A stretch of 64,000 nucleotides of DNA from the NCBI GenBank assembly GCA_944326355.1, contig CALVDO010000003.1, positions 107,058-171,057 on the forward strand. Reading direction: 5' to 3'. A program made the position numbers and the translations under genes. The notes beneath the pieces were generated by a model. It was not told where the DNA came from, made no database searches, and saw only the letters and a program-made list of their open reading frames with translations. Each line of letters starts with the position of its first letter. Positions within the stretch are counted from its first letter, which is position 1. Below, piece by piece: positions 52,714 through 61,853 of this stretch. This DNA comes from an uncultured Bacteroidales bacterium. GTDB taxonomy: Bacteria > Bacteroidota > Bacteroidia > Bacteroidales > UBA932.

Positions 52714-54357
52714 ATGAGACATTATCTGTCGCGGCTTGAGGAGGCGGTGAAGACCAGATGGGACGCCGTAGCCCTCTGCAACTGGAAGGGCGAGTCATTC
52801 ACATTCGGAGAGTGCGCTTCTCTTATCGGGAGATTTCATCTCCTTTTCCGGGAAGCCGGCATTTCAAATGGGGACAAGATCGCGATATGCGCGAAAAATT
52901 CGGCCCGCTGGGCCGTTTCTTTCCTTGCGGTGAACACATACGGTGCGGTTGCGGTGCCGATTCTCGCCGATTTCCATCCCGACAGCGTGAACGCTCTCAC
53001 CGATCATTCGGAGAGCGTGCTGCTCATCACTGATAACGACATCTGGAAGAAGCTGGACATCACGAAGATGCCTCTGCTCAAAGGGGCGCTCTCCACGGCG
53101 GACTTCTCTCTCCTGTATTGCCGGGACACGGCTCTCAGGTCCGCTTTCGACAGGCTTGACTCCCTCTTCGCCGCGAAGTACCCGGAAGGCTTCACCAGGG
53201 ACGACGTCTCCTATCCGTCGGACAATGGGGAGGACCTCGCCGTCATCAACTACACCTCCGGGACGACGAGCGCACCGAAAGGCGTGATGCTCCGCTACGA
53301 GTGCATAAGTTCCAACGTTGAGTTCGGACTGAAGCGGATTCCGGTCAATGTCGGCGATACGATTGTCTCGATGCTTCCTCTGGCGCACATGTACGGCATG
53401 GCCTTCGAGTTTCTGTACCCTCTGTGCGGGGGAGCGACCATATATTTTCTCGGAAAGACTCCGACTCCTTCTCTCCTTCTCGGGGCGATGGCGCAGGTCC
53501 GTCCCTACCTCGTCATCACGGTGCCGCTCGTCATGGAAAAGGTGTTCCGCAGCGCCGTCCTTCCGGCTCTGCGCAAGCCGCTTATGCGTGCCCTTGTCAG
53601 GATTCCGGGCGTGAATCGGCTTATCTTCAGGAAGATCAGAGGAAAGCTGCTCGGAGCATTCGGGGGCAGGGTCAAGATGATCATAATGGGCGGAGCGGCC
53701 CTCAATCCGGAGGTGGAGGAGTGGTTCAGGCGCTTCCGGCTGCCATATACCGTCGGCTACGGGATGACTGAGTGCGCCCCGCTTCTGGGCTATGAGGACT
53801 GGGACAGGTTTGTCCCGCGCTCATGCGGCAAGAGCGTAGACAGATGTCAGGTGAGGATAGACTCCGAAGATCCTGCGCTCGTCCCCGGCGAGATTCAGGT
53901 GAGGGGAGTCAACGTCATGTCGGGCTATTACCGCAATCCGGAGGCTACGGCTGCGGCCTTCACGGAAGACGGATGGCTGAGGACGGGAGACCTCGGCGTC
54001 ATGGACGGGGACGGCAACATTTTTATCAGGGGCCGGAGCAAGAACATGATACTTTCGTCCAACGGGCAGAACATCTATCCGGAGGAGATAGAGGCCATAG
54101 TCAACAATCAGCAGTATGTCGCCGAGTCGGTCGTCGTCGACAGGGGTTCCCGCCTGGTGGCTCTCGTCTATTTCGACATGGACAGGATGGCGGCGGACGG
54201 CCTGTCAACAGACGACCTGGGCTCTCTGGCCGAGTCTGTCGCGGCTTCGGCCAACCGCTCACTGCCCGCCTACAGCCGTCTGTCCAGGGTTGAGCCGGTC
54301 GACCGGCCGTTTGAGAAGACGCCTAAGATGAGCATAAGGCGATTCCTTTATAAATGA
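52714..54357 (+). CDS. Long-chain acyl-CoA synthetase (AMP-binding)
   Basis: 547 residues. The ATP/AMP motif YTSGTTSAPKGVML near 182, the TVGYGMTECAPLLGYED segment near 348 and the hinge region GWLRTGDLGVMDGDGNIFIRGR near 422 identify the adenylate-forming family; the C-terminus has NIYPEEIEAIV and ends TPKMSIRRFLYK with the catalytic Lys in that stretch. It activates a fatty acid with ATP and CoA. It is shorter than E. coli FadD-type proteins at the N-terminus but complete in motifs. It is divergent from the sigma-54 regulator gene. The 19 bases containing its stop are duplicated downstream. Confidence 0.92.
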   Translation: MRHYLSRLEEAVKTRWDAVALCNWKGESFTFGECASLIGRFHLLFREAGISNGDKIAICAKNSARWAVSFLAVNTYGAVAVPILADFHPDSVNALTDHSESVLLITDNDIWKKLDITKMPLLKGALSTADFSLLYCRDTALRSAFDRLDSLFAAKYPEGFTRDDVSYPSDNGEDLAVINYTSGTTSAPKGVMLRYECISSNVEFGLKRIPVNVGDTIVSMLPLAHMYGMAFEFLYPLCGGATIYFLGKTPTPSLLLGAMAQVRPYLVITVPLVMEKVFRSAVLPALRKPLMRALVRIPGVNRLIFRKIRGKLLGAFGGRVKMIIMGGAALNPEVEEWFRRFRLPYTVGYGMTECAPLLGYEDWDRFVPRSCGKSVDRCQVRIDSEDPALVPGEIQVRGVNVMSGYYRNPEATAAAFTEDGWLRTGDLGVMDGDGNIFIRGRSKNMILSSNGQNIYPEEIEAIVNNQQYVAESVVVDRGSRLVALVYFDMDRMAADGLSTDDLGSLAESVAASANRSLPAYSRLSRVEPVDRPFEKTPKMSIRRFLYK

Positions 54358-54447
54358 CGTCGATTTCACCAAATGACGTCGATTTCACCGCGCCATAGAT
54401 GATGTCCGGCTTCACCGCGTCCGCACTGAACGGCATGGCGCGGTGAA
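54352..54447. repeat. Tandem and inverted repeats after the acyl-CoA synthetase gene
   Basis: AAATGACGTCGATTTCACC occurs twice in tandem (54352-54370, 54371-54389); the first copy holds the stop codon. Partly overlapping this, TTCACCGCGCCAT (54384-54396) is the exact reverse complement of 54435-54447. No T-run follows, so terminator function is uncertain. Confidence 0.75.
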
Positions 54448-54566
54448 TGCAACGATTCGGCGGCTGTCCGCATCTTTGTCTTGTCCATCCCGCTCCGGCA
54501 CGGCGACATGTTCCTGAGTCCCGGTCGGACGGCGTGCGGGAGTAACCCTAATGTGGAGGAGATAAG

Positions 54567-55250
54567 GTGAAGCCAGATAAGACGTCATGTCATGCAGTCG
54601 GGATTCTTTTGACCGTGGCCGTGTTTCTCGCGGGCAGTTTTCCGTCTCGCGCTTCGGAACGCCCGGAAGGCCGTGGCGGCGACTTCAGTTTCAGGAGGTA
54701 TGAGATTTCCGTCGGCGGGGGAGTATATCCCGGCCGTGCGGCATTCGGCTATAACACGTATTCCGGGTATCTTTTCTACCCGGTCGGAATCGGAAACATC
54801 TATGAGGCCTCCCGATATTATGAGAAGGAGAGGACATCAGGCTCATGGACTGCTGCCTTCACCTTCAATTTCACTAAAGTCATGGCGCTGGGAGCCTCTC
54901 TTTCCTACGAAGGAGGCTGGTCCGGGCTCTATCGCCGTTCCGACGGAACGAAGGTGACCGGCTGCGCAGACAACTACATATCCCCTATGCTCACTCTGCG
55001 GGTCAGCTGGCTCAACAGGCCTCTCGTCCGGATGTATTCTTCCGTCGGAGGCGGTGTCGCCGTCAATCTGACGCGGGAGGCTACTCTGGAGGAAGGAAGG
55101 AGACTTCCGGTGGAGTCCGACGTGACCTTTTCCTTTCAGGTCACTCCGATAGGCATATCGGTGGGCAGAAAACTCTTCGGATTCGCCGAGGCCGGAATAG
55201 GTCATCAGTATGTCGGCGGATTCTTCGGCATAGGCTACAGATTCAACTGA
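54567..55250 (+). CDS. Outer-membrane beta-barrel protein, module 1
   Basis: 227 residues with a signal peptide (about 1-30, ending RAS). The mature part alternates hydrophobic and polar residues like a small beta-barrel of some eight strands: RYEISVGGGVYPG, WTAAFTFNFTKVMALGASLSYEGGW and a C-terminal LFGFAEAGIGHQYVGGFFGI followed by GYRFN, the terminal aromatic typical of outer-membrane proteins. It is a clear paralogue of the 56003-56653 product, with which it shares MYSSVG/IYSSVG and PIGI/PIGV blocks. It is followed after 18 bases by a lipoprotein gene. No named family was recognised. Confidence 0.83.
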   Translation: MKPDKTSCHAVGILLTVAVFLAGSFPSRASERPEGRGGDFSFRRYEISVGGGVYPGRAAFGYNTYSGYLFYPVGIGNIYEASRYYEKERTSGSWTAAFTFNFTKVMALGASLSYEGGWSGLYRRSDGTKVTGCADNYISPMLTLRVSWLNRPLVRMYSSVGGGVAVNLTREATLEEGRRLPVESDVTFSFQVTPIGISVGRKLFGFAEAGIGHQYVGGFFGIGYRFN

Positions 55251-55268
55251 CGGCGATACGAATGGGTA

Positions 55269-55967
55269 ATGAATGATTATTTGGCGATGCAAATGAAGCT
55301 TTCTGTCACAAGGATATTTCTGCGGGCCGTTCTTACGGCCTTTGTCGCGTCGCTCTGCGGCTGTACCATATATTCGGACGAGATGTATCCGGAAGATCCG
55401 GCTGCGGACGCTTTCCGCTCGGTCTATTCTGAGACGGTGGACAGATTTTTCCGCATGACCGAGCTCTGCGACTTCTTTTCAGCCTATCAGGAGATAAAGT
55501 CTGATGCTGATGCCGGGCTCGCTCTCGCCGAGAGCTATTTCGGTGACAATGTCTATTATCTTGTGTATGACAGGCTTTCCGTCACCGGATGGGGAGTGCT
55601 CGGACTGAGTGATGACGGCTCGTTTCTCGTCGGGGATTCCGCTGTGGAGCTCTGGCCGGTAATCCCGGTCGGGGACAGGACTTATGTCTCGGACATTGTC
55701 ACAGCGTCCGGCTCGCACAGCTTCAGATCGTCGGTGAGAGACGGCAAAGTTGTTCTGGAGGCGCTTTCAGTCGAATATGTTGCGGCTGACGGGGTGAAGG
55801 TCAGTCTTGAGCTGATCTCTCCGGTGTCGAGGGACATGTGCAGCTGCGGGCAGGCTCCGCTGTGGCCTGACGCAGGGGCTCTCGAAGTGATGTTTTCCGG
55901 TCAGGGCGCTGACGACTTTTTCACCGTCAGGTTCGAGGACGGCGCAAGATACATGGAAAGGCAGTGA
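55269..55967 (+). CDS. Lipoprotein of unknown function, module 1
   Basis: 232 residues from 55269; a start at 55293 (MKLSVTRIF) is also good. The signal ends VASLCGC, with the lipid-bearing Cys at the second Cys, so it is an envelope lipoprotein. The mature part has an acidic helix-rich beginning (about 35-75) and then beta-rich sequence with no known domain; near the C-terminus it has CSCG. It lies 18 bases after the first barrel gene and 35 before the second, so the three are probably one transcript. No function is assigned. Confidence 0.75.
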   Translation: MNDYLAMQMKLSVTRIFLRAVLTAFVASLCGCTIYSDEMYPEDPAADAFRSVYSETVDRFFRMTELCDFFSAYQEIKSDADAGLALAESYFGDNVYYLVYDRLSVTGWGVLGLSDDGSFLVGDSAVELWPVIPVGDRTYVSDIVTASGSHSFRSSVRDGKVVLEALSVEYVAADGVKVSLELISPVSRDMCSCGQAPLWPDAGALEVMFSGQGADDFFTVRFEDGARYMERQ

Positions 55968-56002
55968 TTCCCAATTATGAATATCAATAAAAGATTTCAG
56001 CC

Positions 56003-56653
56003 ATGAGTGCCGGTTTGGAATTAAGAACACGTATGTTTGCAGTGATCGCGGCTGCAATGTTATGCGTCTTTCCGTCTTTTGCGGCGGATGGCGGCTGTGG
56101 CCTGCGGACAGATTGTGCTGCTGAAGAGGAAAATCCCTTCAGATATGAGGTCCGGCTCGGCTGGGGCGGCTATCCTCTATGGGATGCCGTCGTTTATATG
56201 GCCTATATGTCCGAACCTTCCTGTCAGACGACCATGGAGACCGTTTATGGCGGCTATTCAGGTCCCGTCTATGTCACAGGCGTGATATCGGCGGAGTTCA
56301 GCCTCATCCTCAAGAAGTGGTTTACGCTCGCTTTCGGATTGAACTTTGATGCTTTCTATTCTTCTGATTTTGATTCGATTACGCATCGACGAACAGGAGT
56401 GGAGCGAGGTGCTGTCGTGACGCTCATGCCTCAGGCTCGATTTACATATTTCTCCAGACCGATGGTGAAGATATATTCGTCGGTGGGTGTCGGAATCGCC
56501 GGCGGCGGCTTCAGAGGAGACTCATATCTGCTTCCGGCTGTCCAGCTGGTCCCGATAGGCGTGACGTTCGGAAAGGATTTCTTCGGCTTCGTTGAAGGAG
56601 GAATCGGCTCTCTGTATGTCGGGTGCATGGCCGGAATAGGCTACAGATTCTGA
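56003..56653 (+). CDS. Outer-membrane beta-barrel protein, module 2
   Basis: 216 residues, signal peptide about 1-27 (LCVFPSFAA). The mature sequence starts RYEVRLGWGGYPL and ends FVEGGIGSLYVGCMAGIGYR then F, matching the first barrel in order and spacing; the central loops differ most, as expected of exposed regions. Identity seems moderate and concentrated in the last 60 residues. An alternative start at 56033 would shorten the signal. It is followed after about 100 bases by a second lipoprotein gene. Confidence 0.83.
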   Translation: MSAGLELRTRMFAVIAAAMLCVFPSFAADGGCGLRTDCAAEEENPFRYEVRLGWGGYPLWDAVVYMAYMSEPSCQTTMETVYGGYSGPVYVTGVISAEFSLILKKWFTLAFGLNFDAFYSSDFDSITHRRTGVERGAVVTLMPQARFTYFSRPMVKIYSSVGVGIAGGGFRGDSYLLPAVQLVPIGVTFGKDFFGFVEGGIGSLYVGCMAGIGYRF

Positions 56654-56715
56654 GCCGCCTGCGGCATCTGAACGTTTTTCGTCCTGCGAGCCGCCTGCGG
56701 CATCTGAATGTTTTT
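56652..56715. repeat. 28-base direct repeat after barrel gene 2
   Basis: The 28 bases starting GAGCCGCCTGCGGCATCTGA recur at 56688-56715 with one change (36-base period). The first copy overlaps the barrel gene's stop codon. Confidence 0.75.
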
Positions 56716-56752
56716 TTACCTTTTAATCCCTATCCTTTTGAAGCCCGAAGTT

Positions 56753-57469
56753 ATGAAAAAGAGTTTTCGGTATATTCTCGTGGCGGCCTTTCCTCTCCTT
56801 CTGGCAGTCTCCTGTCAGGTCGAGCCGGCTGAGCGTTCCGGACGCGATTCCTCAAATCTCGAATCGTTGAGCCTGGACATATTCTATAACGGCATCTCGA
56901 CCCCTCTGAACACCTTTGTGGCGATGCTTTCTCTCGACCGCTATCTGTACATGACCGATGCCGGGAGTGAGGATTATTCTGAGTCCGAGTATTGGGATGA
57001 GAATCTGCATCAGAGCGGAGAGAATGTCTATGAGACGGATTTCGGCACGGTGTGTACCGGAAGCGGCAGTCTTACAGAGCCGGGAGTGATGTGGCGAGTC
57101 TCGACATGGAACGGGATAATCTACATTTCGCGAGAGGAGAACGGGACGTGGGAGGTCCGCCTGCAGGGCATTCAGTATAACGTCCACTTCAGTATAAGCG
57201 GTCTGACCTGGTCCGAAGGCTTCCTCTCGTCCGAAATGACGGTCAGAGGAACGTATGATGAGTATCAGTCCGGTTCCTATTCCGCCGACATCTCCTCGCC
57301 CGAAGGCGCAGTCGGCTTTGCCATGCACTATGAAAATTCTTGTCTGAATTATGCTGAGGAATATAGCGGGGTTCTGCACATTGACTTCAATGTCGGCGGA
57401 GAGACGCTCGACTGGTGCGACATCATGATGTCCGGCACCGACTTCGCTTTTCGGACAAGTGTCGACTGA
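56753..57469 (+). CDS. Lipoprotein of unknown function, module 2
   Basis: 238 residues from the ATG at 56753 (MKKSFRYILVAAFPLLLAVS then Cys21, a strong lipobox). The in-frame start at 56708 would add non-signal residues and is rejected. The mature sequence is acidic, rich in Ser, Tyr and Trp, and appears all-beta; no known domain was recognised. It follows barrel 2 as the other lipoprotein follows barrel 1, and its last 30 residues faintly resemble the other's C-terminus (hydrophobic strand, FSG/MSG turn, acidic end). Function unknown. Confidence 0.78.
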   Translation: MKKSFRYILVAAFPLLLAVSCQVEPAERSGRDSSNLESLSLDIFYNGISTPLNTFVAMLSLDRYLYMTDAGSEDYSESEYWDENLHQSGENVYETDFGTVCTGSGSLTEPGVMWRVSTWNGIIYISREENGTWEVRLQGIQYNVHFSISGLTWSEGFLSSEMTVRGTYDEYQSGSYSADISSPEGAVGFAMHYENSCLNYAEEYSGVLHIDFNVGGETLDWCDIMMSGTDFAFRTSVD

Positions 57470-57514
57470 CAAATTGTCATAGAACCAGAAGTGGAACATA
57501 TTTTGACTTGAACT

Positions 57515-57562
57515 GCGTCGTGCCGCATTCGGACTGTGAAATCGTCCGTTTCGGCACGACGC
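57515..57562. repeat. Interrupted inverted repeat upstream of htpG
   Basis: GCGTCGTGCCG (57515-57525) and CGGAC (57530-57534) pair with GTCCG (57544-57548) and CGGCACGACGC (57552-57562) across an internal bulge and a 9-base loop. There is no T-run. It lies between the lipoprotein stop and htpG, so it could be a terminator-like or regulatory structure. Confidence 0.55.
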
Positions 57563-57623
57563 CGGATTATGCCGCAACTGCTGCCGGCGTTGATGGATTT
57601 GAAACAGTAAAATATTATAAATC

Positions 57624-59630
57624 ATGTCAAAAGAAAGCACAAAAGGTAAGATTGGAGTCACTACGGAGAACATTTTTCCGGTGATCAAGAAGTTCCTTTA
57701 TTCGGATCATGAGATATTTCTGCGCGAGCTTGTGGCCAACGCGGTGGACGCCGACCAGAAGATGAAGGCTCTCGCGGCTTCTGGCGAGTTCAAGGGCGAG
57801 CTCGGGGAGCTGAATGTGCGCATAGTGCTTGACGAGGACGCCAAGACGCTGAAGATCATCGATAACGGTCTGGGAATGACGGCCGAAGAGGTGGATCAGT
57901 ACATCAACCAGATAGCATTTTCGAGCGCAGGCGAGTTTCTTGAGAAGTATAAGGATCAGATAGGCAATATCATAGGTCACTTCGGCCTCGGATTTTATTC
58001 TGCCTTCATGGTATCGAAGAAGGTGACGATCGACACCCTTTCATGGAAGGAAGGCGCGAAGGCCGTGAAATGGTCATGCGACGGAAGTCCGGAATATGAG
58101 ATGGAGGACAGCGACAAGGCTGACAGAGGAACTGAAATCACTCTTTATATAGATGACGAGGACGCGGAGTTCGCGACAAAGGGGCGCATCCAGACTCTTC
58201 TGGACAAATACTGCAAGTTCATGCCTGTTCCTGTCATCTTCGGAAAGGAGCAGGAGTGGAAGGACGGAAAATATGTCGACACGGACAAGGACAATGTGAT
58301 CAACAGGCTCGAACCGCTCTGGGCCAAGAAGCCTTCCGAACTTAAGGAGGAGGACTACATGGAGTTCTACAGGGCGCTCTATCCTATGCAGGACGAGCCT
58401 CTGTTCTACATCCATCTGAATGTCGACTATCCGTTCCATCTGACCGGAATCCTCTATTTCCCGAAGATCAAGGACAAGATGGAGATCACCAGGAACAAGA
58501 TCCAGCTCTATTGCAACCAGATGTTCGTCACCGATTCCGTGGACAACATCGTACCTGACTTCCTGACTCTCCTGCACGGAGTGATCGACTCTCCGGATAT
58601 CCCTCTGAACGTGTCCAGAAGCTATCTCCAGAGCGACGCCAATGTGAAGAAGATCTCCGGCTACATCACCAGAAAAGTGGCGGACAGGCTTGAGGAGATA
58701 TTCAAGAACGAGCGCGAGGCACTGGAAAAGAAGTGGGACAACCTCAAGCTCTTCATCGAGTACGGTATGTTGAGCGACGAGAAGTTCTGTGACAGGGCAA
58801 TGAAGTTCTGCCTGCTGAAGAATACCGAAGGAAAATATTTCAGCATCGACGACTATAAGAAGGCTATCGAGGGCGAGCAGACGGACAAGGACAAGAAGCT
58901 CGTATTCCTGTACGCCACAGACGCGGAGGCTCAGTATCCGTTCATCGAAGGGGCCCGCAACAAGGGGTATGACGTGCTCCTGATGGACTGCCAGCTTGAT
59001 TCGCATTTTGTCAACCTGCTTGAGATGAAGATTGAGAACTCGCGGTTCGCGAGGGTGGATTCGGACGGCATAGACAACCTCATACCGAAGGAGGAGCGTG
59101 TGAAGCTGGAGATGAATGAGGAGGAGAAGGCGGATCTGAACACCATCTTCCAGACCATGATGCCGAAGGAGAACACCTATTTCGTGTCGGCTGACAATAT
59201 GGGTGAGGATGCGGCTCCTATCCTGATCACTCAGTCTGAGTTCATGCGCCGTTATCGCGAGATGTCGGCTCTGGGCGGAGGAATGAATTTCTATGGAGAG
59301 ATGCCTGCCTCCTACAACATCACGGTCAACATGGAGAATCCTCTCGTCAAGAAGATCATGGATGCCAAGGCTGTCGAAGTGAAGCCGATGGAGAAGGTCG
59401 AGGACGCCGCTTCTGATGCTACGGAGGAGCAGAAGAAGGCTGTTGAGGAGGCAAAGAGCGCCGCTGCCGAGTCCCATAAGAAGGAGCTGGAGGGCTTCGC
59501 TTCCGCAAACGGTATCCTCAGGCAGATCACCGATCTCGCCCTGCTTGCCAACGGCATGCTCAAGGGCAAGGCACTGAGCGACTTCATTGCCCGCAGCGAG
59601 AAGGTTGTCGCTGACGCTTATCTTAAATAG
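57624..59630 (+). CDS. htpG: Hsp90-family chaperone HtpG
   Basis: 668 residues. The GHKL ATPase N-domain has FLRELVANAVDADQKM (the Bacteroidota variant of NASDA), IIDNGLGMTAEEV, and GHFGLGFYSAFMV closing the nucleotide site. The middle domain includes PLNVSRSYLQSDANVKKISG with the catalytic Arg, and the C-terminal dimer domain ends the chain. It folds client proteins in the cytosol. The ATG at 57624 gives the expected start. No TAnnTTTG promoter is seen in the short upstream gap, so it may use a heat-shock type promoter, but none is demonstrated. Confidence 0.97.
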   Translation: MSKESTKGKIGVTTENIFPVIKKFLYSDHEIFLRELVANAVDADQKMKALAASGEFKGELGELNVRIVLDEDAKTLKIIDNGLGMTAEEVDQYINQIAFSSAGEFLEKYKDQIGNIIGHFGLGFYSAFMVSKKVTIDTLSWKEGAKAVKWSCDGSPEYEMEDSDKADRGTEITLYIDDEDAEFATKGRIQTLLDKYCKFMPVPVIFGKEQEWKDGKYVDTDKDNVINRLEPLWAKKPSELKEEDYMEFYRALYPMQDEPLFYIHLNVDYPFHLTGILYFPKIKDKMEITRNKIQLYCNQMFVTDSVDNIVPDFLTLLHGVIDSPDIPLNVSRSYLQSDANVKKISGYITRKVADRLEEIFKNEREALEKKWDNLKLFIEYGMLSDEKFCDRAMKFCLLKNTEGKYFSIDDYKKAIEGEQTDKDKKLVFLYATDAEAQYPFIEGARNKGYDVLLMDCQLDSHFVNLLEMKIENSRFARVDSDGIDNLIPKEERVKLEMNEEEKADLNTIFQTMMPKENTYFVSADNMGEDAAPILITQSEFMRRYREMSALGGGMNFYGEMPASYNITVNMENPLVKKIMDAKAVEVKPMEKVEDAASDATEEQKKAVEEAKSAAAESHKKELEGFASANGILRQITDLALLANGMLKGKALSDFIARSEKVVADAYLK

Positions 59631-59665
59631 ACCGGTGGACTGTGACACTCTGATGACATATTTAC

Positions 59666-60889
59666 ATGAATGCCTTGAATAAGATTCCGAGACTGTTCGG
59701 GAACATTTTGGCAGGAGTGCTGATGACAGCCGCCGCGGCCGTATCGCATACGGTCCCGGCGGCTGCTCAGCAAGCCATATTCACTCGGGAGGGGCTGGTG
59801 TCTCCCCAGGTGAACGCCGACAAATCCGTGACTTTCCGTCTTTATGCCCCTGCCGCCGACTCTGTCGCTGTCACCGGCGACTTCCTTCCGTCTTCGGAGA
59901 CGGACGGTTGGGGAACGGCCGCTCTTTCTGAGGATGAGGAGGGCGTCTGGACTCTGACCGTAGGACCTCTTGAATCCGAGCTCTACAGCTATGACTTCAT
60001 CGTTGACGGCGTGAGGATGACCGATCCGTCAAATGTGCATCAGATGCGCGACGTCAGGTCTATGATGAGCATCTTCATGGTCTCTGGCGAGAGGGGAGAC
60101 CTCTACAGCGTCAATGATGTTCCGCACGGCACTCTGTCGAAAGTATGGTATGAGTCGGAGTCGCTGGGGATGCGGCGCAGGATGACGGTCTACCTTCCTG
60201 CGGGCTATGGTGACGCTTTGGCCGGCGCCGGAAGACGTTATCCCGTGCTGTATCTGCTGCATGGAATGGGCGGCGATGAGGATGCGTGGCCTACGCTCGG
60301 AAGGGCGGCGCAGATACTCGACAATCTCATCGCTTCCGGTGAGGCTGAGCCGATGATCGTGGTGATGCCCAATGGAAATGCGGCCCTGTCATCAGCCCCG
60401 GGTGAAGGTCCTGACGGCCTGTATCCGCCGATGACCAGGCCGGACAAGACTATGGACGGCTCCTTCGAGGCTTCCTTCCCGGAGATCATCGACTATGTTG
60501 ACTCTCATTACAGGACGGAAAGGAAGCCGTCCGGCCGTGCAATAGCAGGGCTCTCTATGGGCGGCTTCCACTCTTACCATATCTCCATGCAGTATCCGGG
60601 CACATTCGGCTATGTCGGGCTCTTCTCCGCGGCCGTCCGTGATGTCGAGGAGGACGCTTATGGAATATATGCGGATTCGGATGCCAAGCTGGAGCGGCAG
60701 TTCTCCGACGGGGTGAGCCTCTACTATATCGCCATCGGCCGTGACGATTTCTTGTACGAGGACAATGTCCGGCTGCGCCAGAATCTGGACGCACATGGCT
60801 ACCCGTATGAATATCACGAGTCTGACGGCGGCCACATCTGGCGAAACTGGCGCATCTACCTTTCCGGCTTCCTCCGCAGGATATTCTGA
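59666..60889 (+). CDS. Exported carbohydrate esterase with E-set (CBM48-like) domain
   Basis: 407 residues with a signal peptide (about 1-36, ending PAAAQ). Residues about 45-125 form an early-set beta-sandwich like CBM48 (FRLYAPAADSVAVTGDF). The alpha/beta hydrolase follows: PVLYLLHGMGGDEDAW, the nucleophile Ser in GLSMGGFHSYH near 297, and the catalytic His in DGGHIWRNWR near 393. This is the layout of Bacteroidales feruloyl/acetyl-xylan esterase-like CE1 enzymes, so it probably trims ester groups from plant glycans; the substrate is inference. It follows htpG by 35 bases but has a different role. Confidence 0.9.
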   Translation: MNALNKIPRLFGNILAGVLMTAAAAVSHTVPAAAQQAIFTREGLVSPQVNADKSVTFRLYAPAADSVAVTGDFLPSSETDGWGTAALSEDEEGVWTLTVGPLESELYSYDFIVDGVRMTDPSNVHQMRDVRSMMSIFMVSGERGDLYSVNDVPHGTLSKVWYESESLGMRRRMTVYLPAGYGDALAGAGRRYPVLYLLHGMGGDEDAWPTLGRAAQILDNLIASGEAEPMIVVMPNGNAALSSAPGEGPDGLYPPMTRPDKTMDGSFEASFPEIIDYVDSHYRTERKPSGRAIAGLSMGGFHSYHISMQYPGTFGYVGLFSAAVRDVEEDAYGIYADSDAKLERQFSDGVSLYYIAIGRDDFLYEDNVRLRQNLDAHGYPYEYHESDGGHIWRNWRIYLSGFLRRIF

Positions 60890-61050
60890 GCGGGACGCAT
60901 TGAACTTATAAGATATTTTACGACAGATGCAGACAGGTCTTTCGGCAGCATAAATTCATAGACTCCGGGCCTGTCTTTTTCAAGCCTCTCGATCTCCCTC
61001 TTGAGTCGCGATATGCCGCCGCCTTCACCGTAAGCCGCCGCTATCGGCAA
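60856..61050 (-). CDS. Possible small protein downstream of folE
   Basis: A leftward frame from a TTG at 61050 gives 64 residues with a coiled-coil-like RLKREIERLEKDRPG and a hydrophobic end. Its frame stays open upstream into folE in a different phase, and its last 34 bases overlap the convergent esterase. Charge pattern and codon use are gene-like, but no family is recognised and there is no ATG, so it may be a remnant or chance frame. Confidence 0.3.
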   Translation of the reverse strand: MPIAAAYGEGGGISRLKREIERLEKDRPGVYEFMLPKDLSASVVKYLISSMRPAQNILRRKPER

Positions 61051-61115
61051 GCTGTCGTCGGTCGTGTACGGAGTAACAGGTTCATCTTCAGGGTGTAGCC
61101 TGGCGTCATGGCCGC

Positions 61116-61712
61116 TCAGCGGCGTATCAGATTGAGAAATTCGTTTCTGGTGCGCTCGTCCTTAAGAAAAACTCCGGAAAAGGCGGATGTCACTGTCACC
61201 GCATTTGCCTTCTCCACGCCACGGATCTGCATACAGGTGTGCGCGGCTTCAATGACGACCGCAACGCCAAGAGGATTGAGCGTCTTCTGGATGCAGTCGC
61301 GGATCTGCATGGTGAGCCTCTCCTGCACCTGCAGCCGTCTTGCGTAAGTCTCCACGACTCTCGCGATCTTGCTGATTCCGGTGATGGTGCCGTCCGGTAT
61401 GTACGCCACATGTGCCTTCCCGATGAACGGCATGACGTGATGCTCGCATGTGGAGTACAGGTCGATGTCCTTGACTAGCACCATCTGGCTGTAGTCCTCC
61501 CTGAATAGGGCGCCGCTCAGGATCTCGGCGCCGTCCTGACCATAGCCTTTCGTCAGGAACTGCAGAGCCTTGGCAACCCTCTCCGGCGTCTTGAGCAGAC
61601 CTTCCCTTTCGGGATTCTCTCCGAGAAGTCTGAGAATCTCCTTGTAGTGTGCCGCTATTTTGGCGGTGGTCTCCTCATCGAACCGGTCGTCTCTCGCGTA
61701 TGCCATTGTCAT
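61116..61712 (-). CDS. folE: GTP cyclohydrolase I
   Basis: 198 residues. The enzyme opens GTP to 7,8-dihydroneopterin triphosphate, the first step of folate (and possibly queuosine) synthesis. Zinc ligands are Cys and His in [10 protein letters not shown] near 90 and the later Cys in [11 protein letters not shown] near 160; GTP-binding residues are in [19 protein letters not shown]. The length is usual for the FolE1 type. ATG codons at 61712 and 61706 both fit. It stands apart from folB at 12712. The esterase gene converges on it, with only the possible small frame in between. Confidence 0.97.
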   Translation of the reverse strand: MTMAYARDDRFDEETTAKIAAHYKEILRLLGENPEREGLLKTPERVAKALQFLTKGYGQDGAEILSGALFREDYSQMVLVKDIDLYSTCEHHVMPFIGKAHVAYIPDGTITGISKIARVVETYARRLQVQERLTMQIRDCIQKTLNPLGVAVVIEAAHTCMQIRGVEKANAVTVTSAFSGVFLKDERTRNEFLNLIRR

Positions 61713-61853
61713 CTATCGGATTAAATGTTTATTACATTTTGCTGACGTCATCGCGTTTTGGTACGGATGTTGATTTGTCGACCGCCGTCTGTCGCTTTTG
61801 TCGTCAGGCGTGCAAAAATAGCAAAAAGAAATTCATGATAACTTTTTTTTGCA

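Noticed and set aside
57515..57562. CIRCE heat-shock operator before htpG
   Set aside because: The inverted repeat has a 9-base spacer, but its arms do not match TTAGCACTC/GAGTGCTAA.
58074..59648. A 524-codon minus-strand frame opposite htpG
   Set aside because: It is antisense to an unmistakable chaperone and has shadow-like composition (Leu, His, Arg rich).
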